64,000 nt of DNA from positions 1 through 64,000 of the forward strand of contig JACKMX010000009.1 of the NCBI GenBank assembly GCA_024235175.1, in the 5' to 3' direction. The DNA is from Chromatiaceae bacterium. GTDB taxonomy: Bacteria; Pseudomonadota; Gammaproteobacteria; Chromatiales; Chromatiaceae. The notes beneath the pieces are model-generated. The model saw nothing but the letters and a program-made list of their open reading frames with translations, had not been told where the DNA came from and made no database searches. Position 1 is the stretch's first letter. Each line of letters begins with the position of its first letter. The position numbers and the translations under genes are program-made. Positions 63,565-64,000 of this stretch are shown here, one piece after another.

Positions 63565-64000
63565 CAAGTGGCTAGCGCCAGGCGCAGTTTCTGGCGGGCT
63601 CTGAACAGTCGCGTCCCGACACCCGCAGAGCTGATGCCGATCTGCTGAGCGATCTCCTTCTGCGAGTAACCCTCGATCACCTGTTTTATCAGTGGAGTCC
63701 GGTACTCTTCATCCAGTTCGCCTATCGCCCTGCGCAACACGAAGGCTTCGGTCGAAGTGTCGTAGTTGTTTTCCCGCTCCCCCAACTCCTCCAGCGGAAT
63801 ATCGGAGTGCTTGGGTTGATAACGCTCGAAGCGGCGGGCATTTTCACGCCGCAGGATAGTCAACAACCAGCCTTTGGCTGCTTCCACATCCTGCAGTCCG
63901 TCGAGGGATTTCCAGGCTCTCAGAGAAGCCTCCTGCACCAGATCCTCAGCGCAGTGTCTGTCACCGGCGAGCCAGTATGCATAACGGCGCATGTCAATTT
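63564..64000 (-). CDS. ECF-type sigma-70 factor, N-terminus beyond the window
   Basis: The 145 codons visible hold region 2 (YAYWLAGDRHCAEDLVQEASLR, the GDxxxAEDLVQE core-binding motif) and region 4 (EGYSQKEIAQQIGISSAG, a helix-turn-helix for the -35 element). The frame runs on to the right edge, so the start at an internal ATG (63992) is not reliable and the gene is truncated by the window. ECF factors direct RNA polymerase to a small regulon in response to envelope or redox signals. The adjacent cytochrome block is a plausible target, but no promoter match was tested. Confidence 0.85.
   Translation of the reverse strand, partial: IDMRRYAYWLAGDRHCAEDLVQEASLRAWKSLDGLQDVEAAKGWLLTILRRENARRFERYQPKHSDIPLEELGERENNYDTSTEAFVLRRAIGELDEEYRTPLIKQVIEGYSQKEIAQQIGISSAGVGTRLFRARQKLRLALAT

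Noticed and set aside
1..64000. CRISPR arrays, rRNA and tRNA genes
   Set aside because: No regularly spaced direct repeats of CRISPR type, no rRNA-like sequence and no clear tRNA cloverleaf were recognised by eye; a dedicated scan was not possible.

Overview
The window reads as a chromosomal segment of a free-living or symbiotic gammaproteobacterium. The basis is a well known gammaproteobacterial gene order (smg, dprA and a LysM gene divergent from def, fmt, rsmB, a DUF4390 gene, ntrY, ntrX, trkA, trkH), an aspartate-type HemB, and families such as the TIGR04211-like SH3 protein, Smg and a GAF-PAS-GGDEF-EAL protein. The abundance of c-type cytochromes and the UbiD/flavin-reductase-like neighbourhood would fit a Chromatiales-type or sulfur-oxidiser-type lineage, but that placement is inference. 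No rRNA, tRNA or CRISPR was seen.

Bases 1-33,200 are core genome. First come a truncated ferredoxin-domain gene, an SDR enzyme, an orphan ParA, a MITE-like repeat, ubiD, an SH3 protein, oligopeptidase A, a GIDE/EF-hand membrane protein, an acyltransferase, LemA and a c-di-GMP protein. Then come aroE, hemB, a thioredoxin-like protein, an MlaC-like protein, tsaC, purE, recQ, topA, smg, dprA and a LysM protein. Last is the long plus-strand run def to trkH, which covers peptide deformylation, Met-tRNA formylation, rRNA methylation, an NtrYX-type two-component system and potassium uptake.

Bases 33,400-52,200 are the first accessory block and the most novel part. Seven mainly minus-strand genes encode, in transcription order: a class 3 lipase-like hydrolase, a 1,631-residue DUF6603-like giant, two very large proteins with no recognised family (743 and 1,159 residues), a Kelch-type protein, a secreted propeller-like protein and a secreted protein with phage-fibre-like NVGIG repeats. 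A convergent gene at the far end encodes a membrane-anchored paralog of the last. The first five genes overlap by 1-8 bases, so they are probably one translationally coupled operon. An IS110-family element lies immediately upstream of the lipase gene.

Bases 54,032-63,070 are a second accessory block: four different c-type cytochromes with two CxxCH haem motifs each, plus one lipoprotein, all on the plus strand. The last two are tandem paralogs carrying the APYLHNGSVPTL signature seen in RoxA/MauG-like dihaem enzymes. A cluster of GC-rich palindromic tandem repeats splits this block. Convergent to it, at the right edge, lie an unknown small gene and a truncated ECF-type sigma factor gene, coupled by a TGATG junction.
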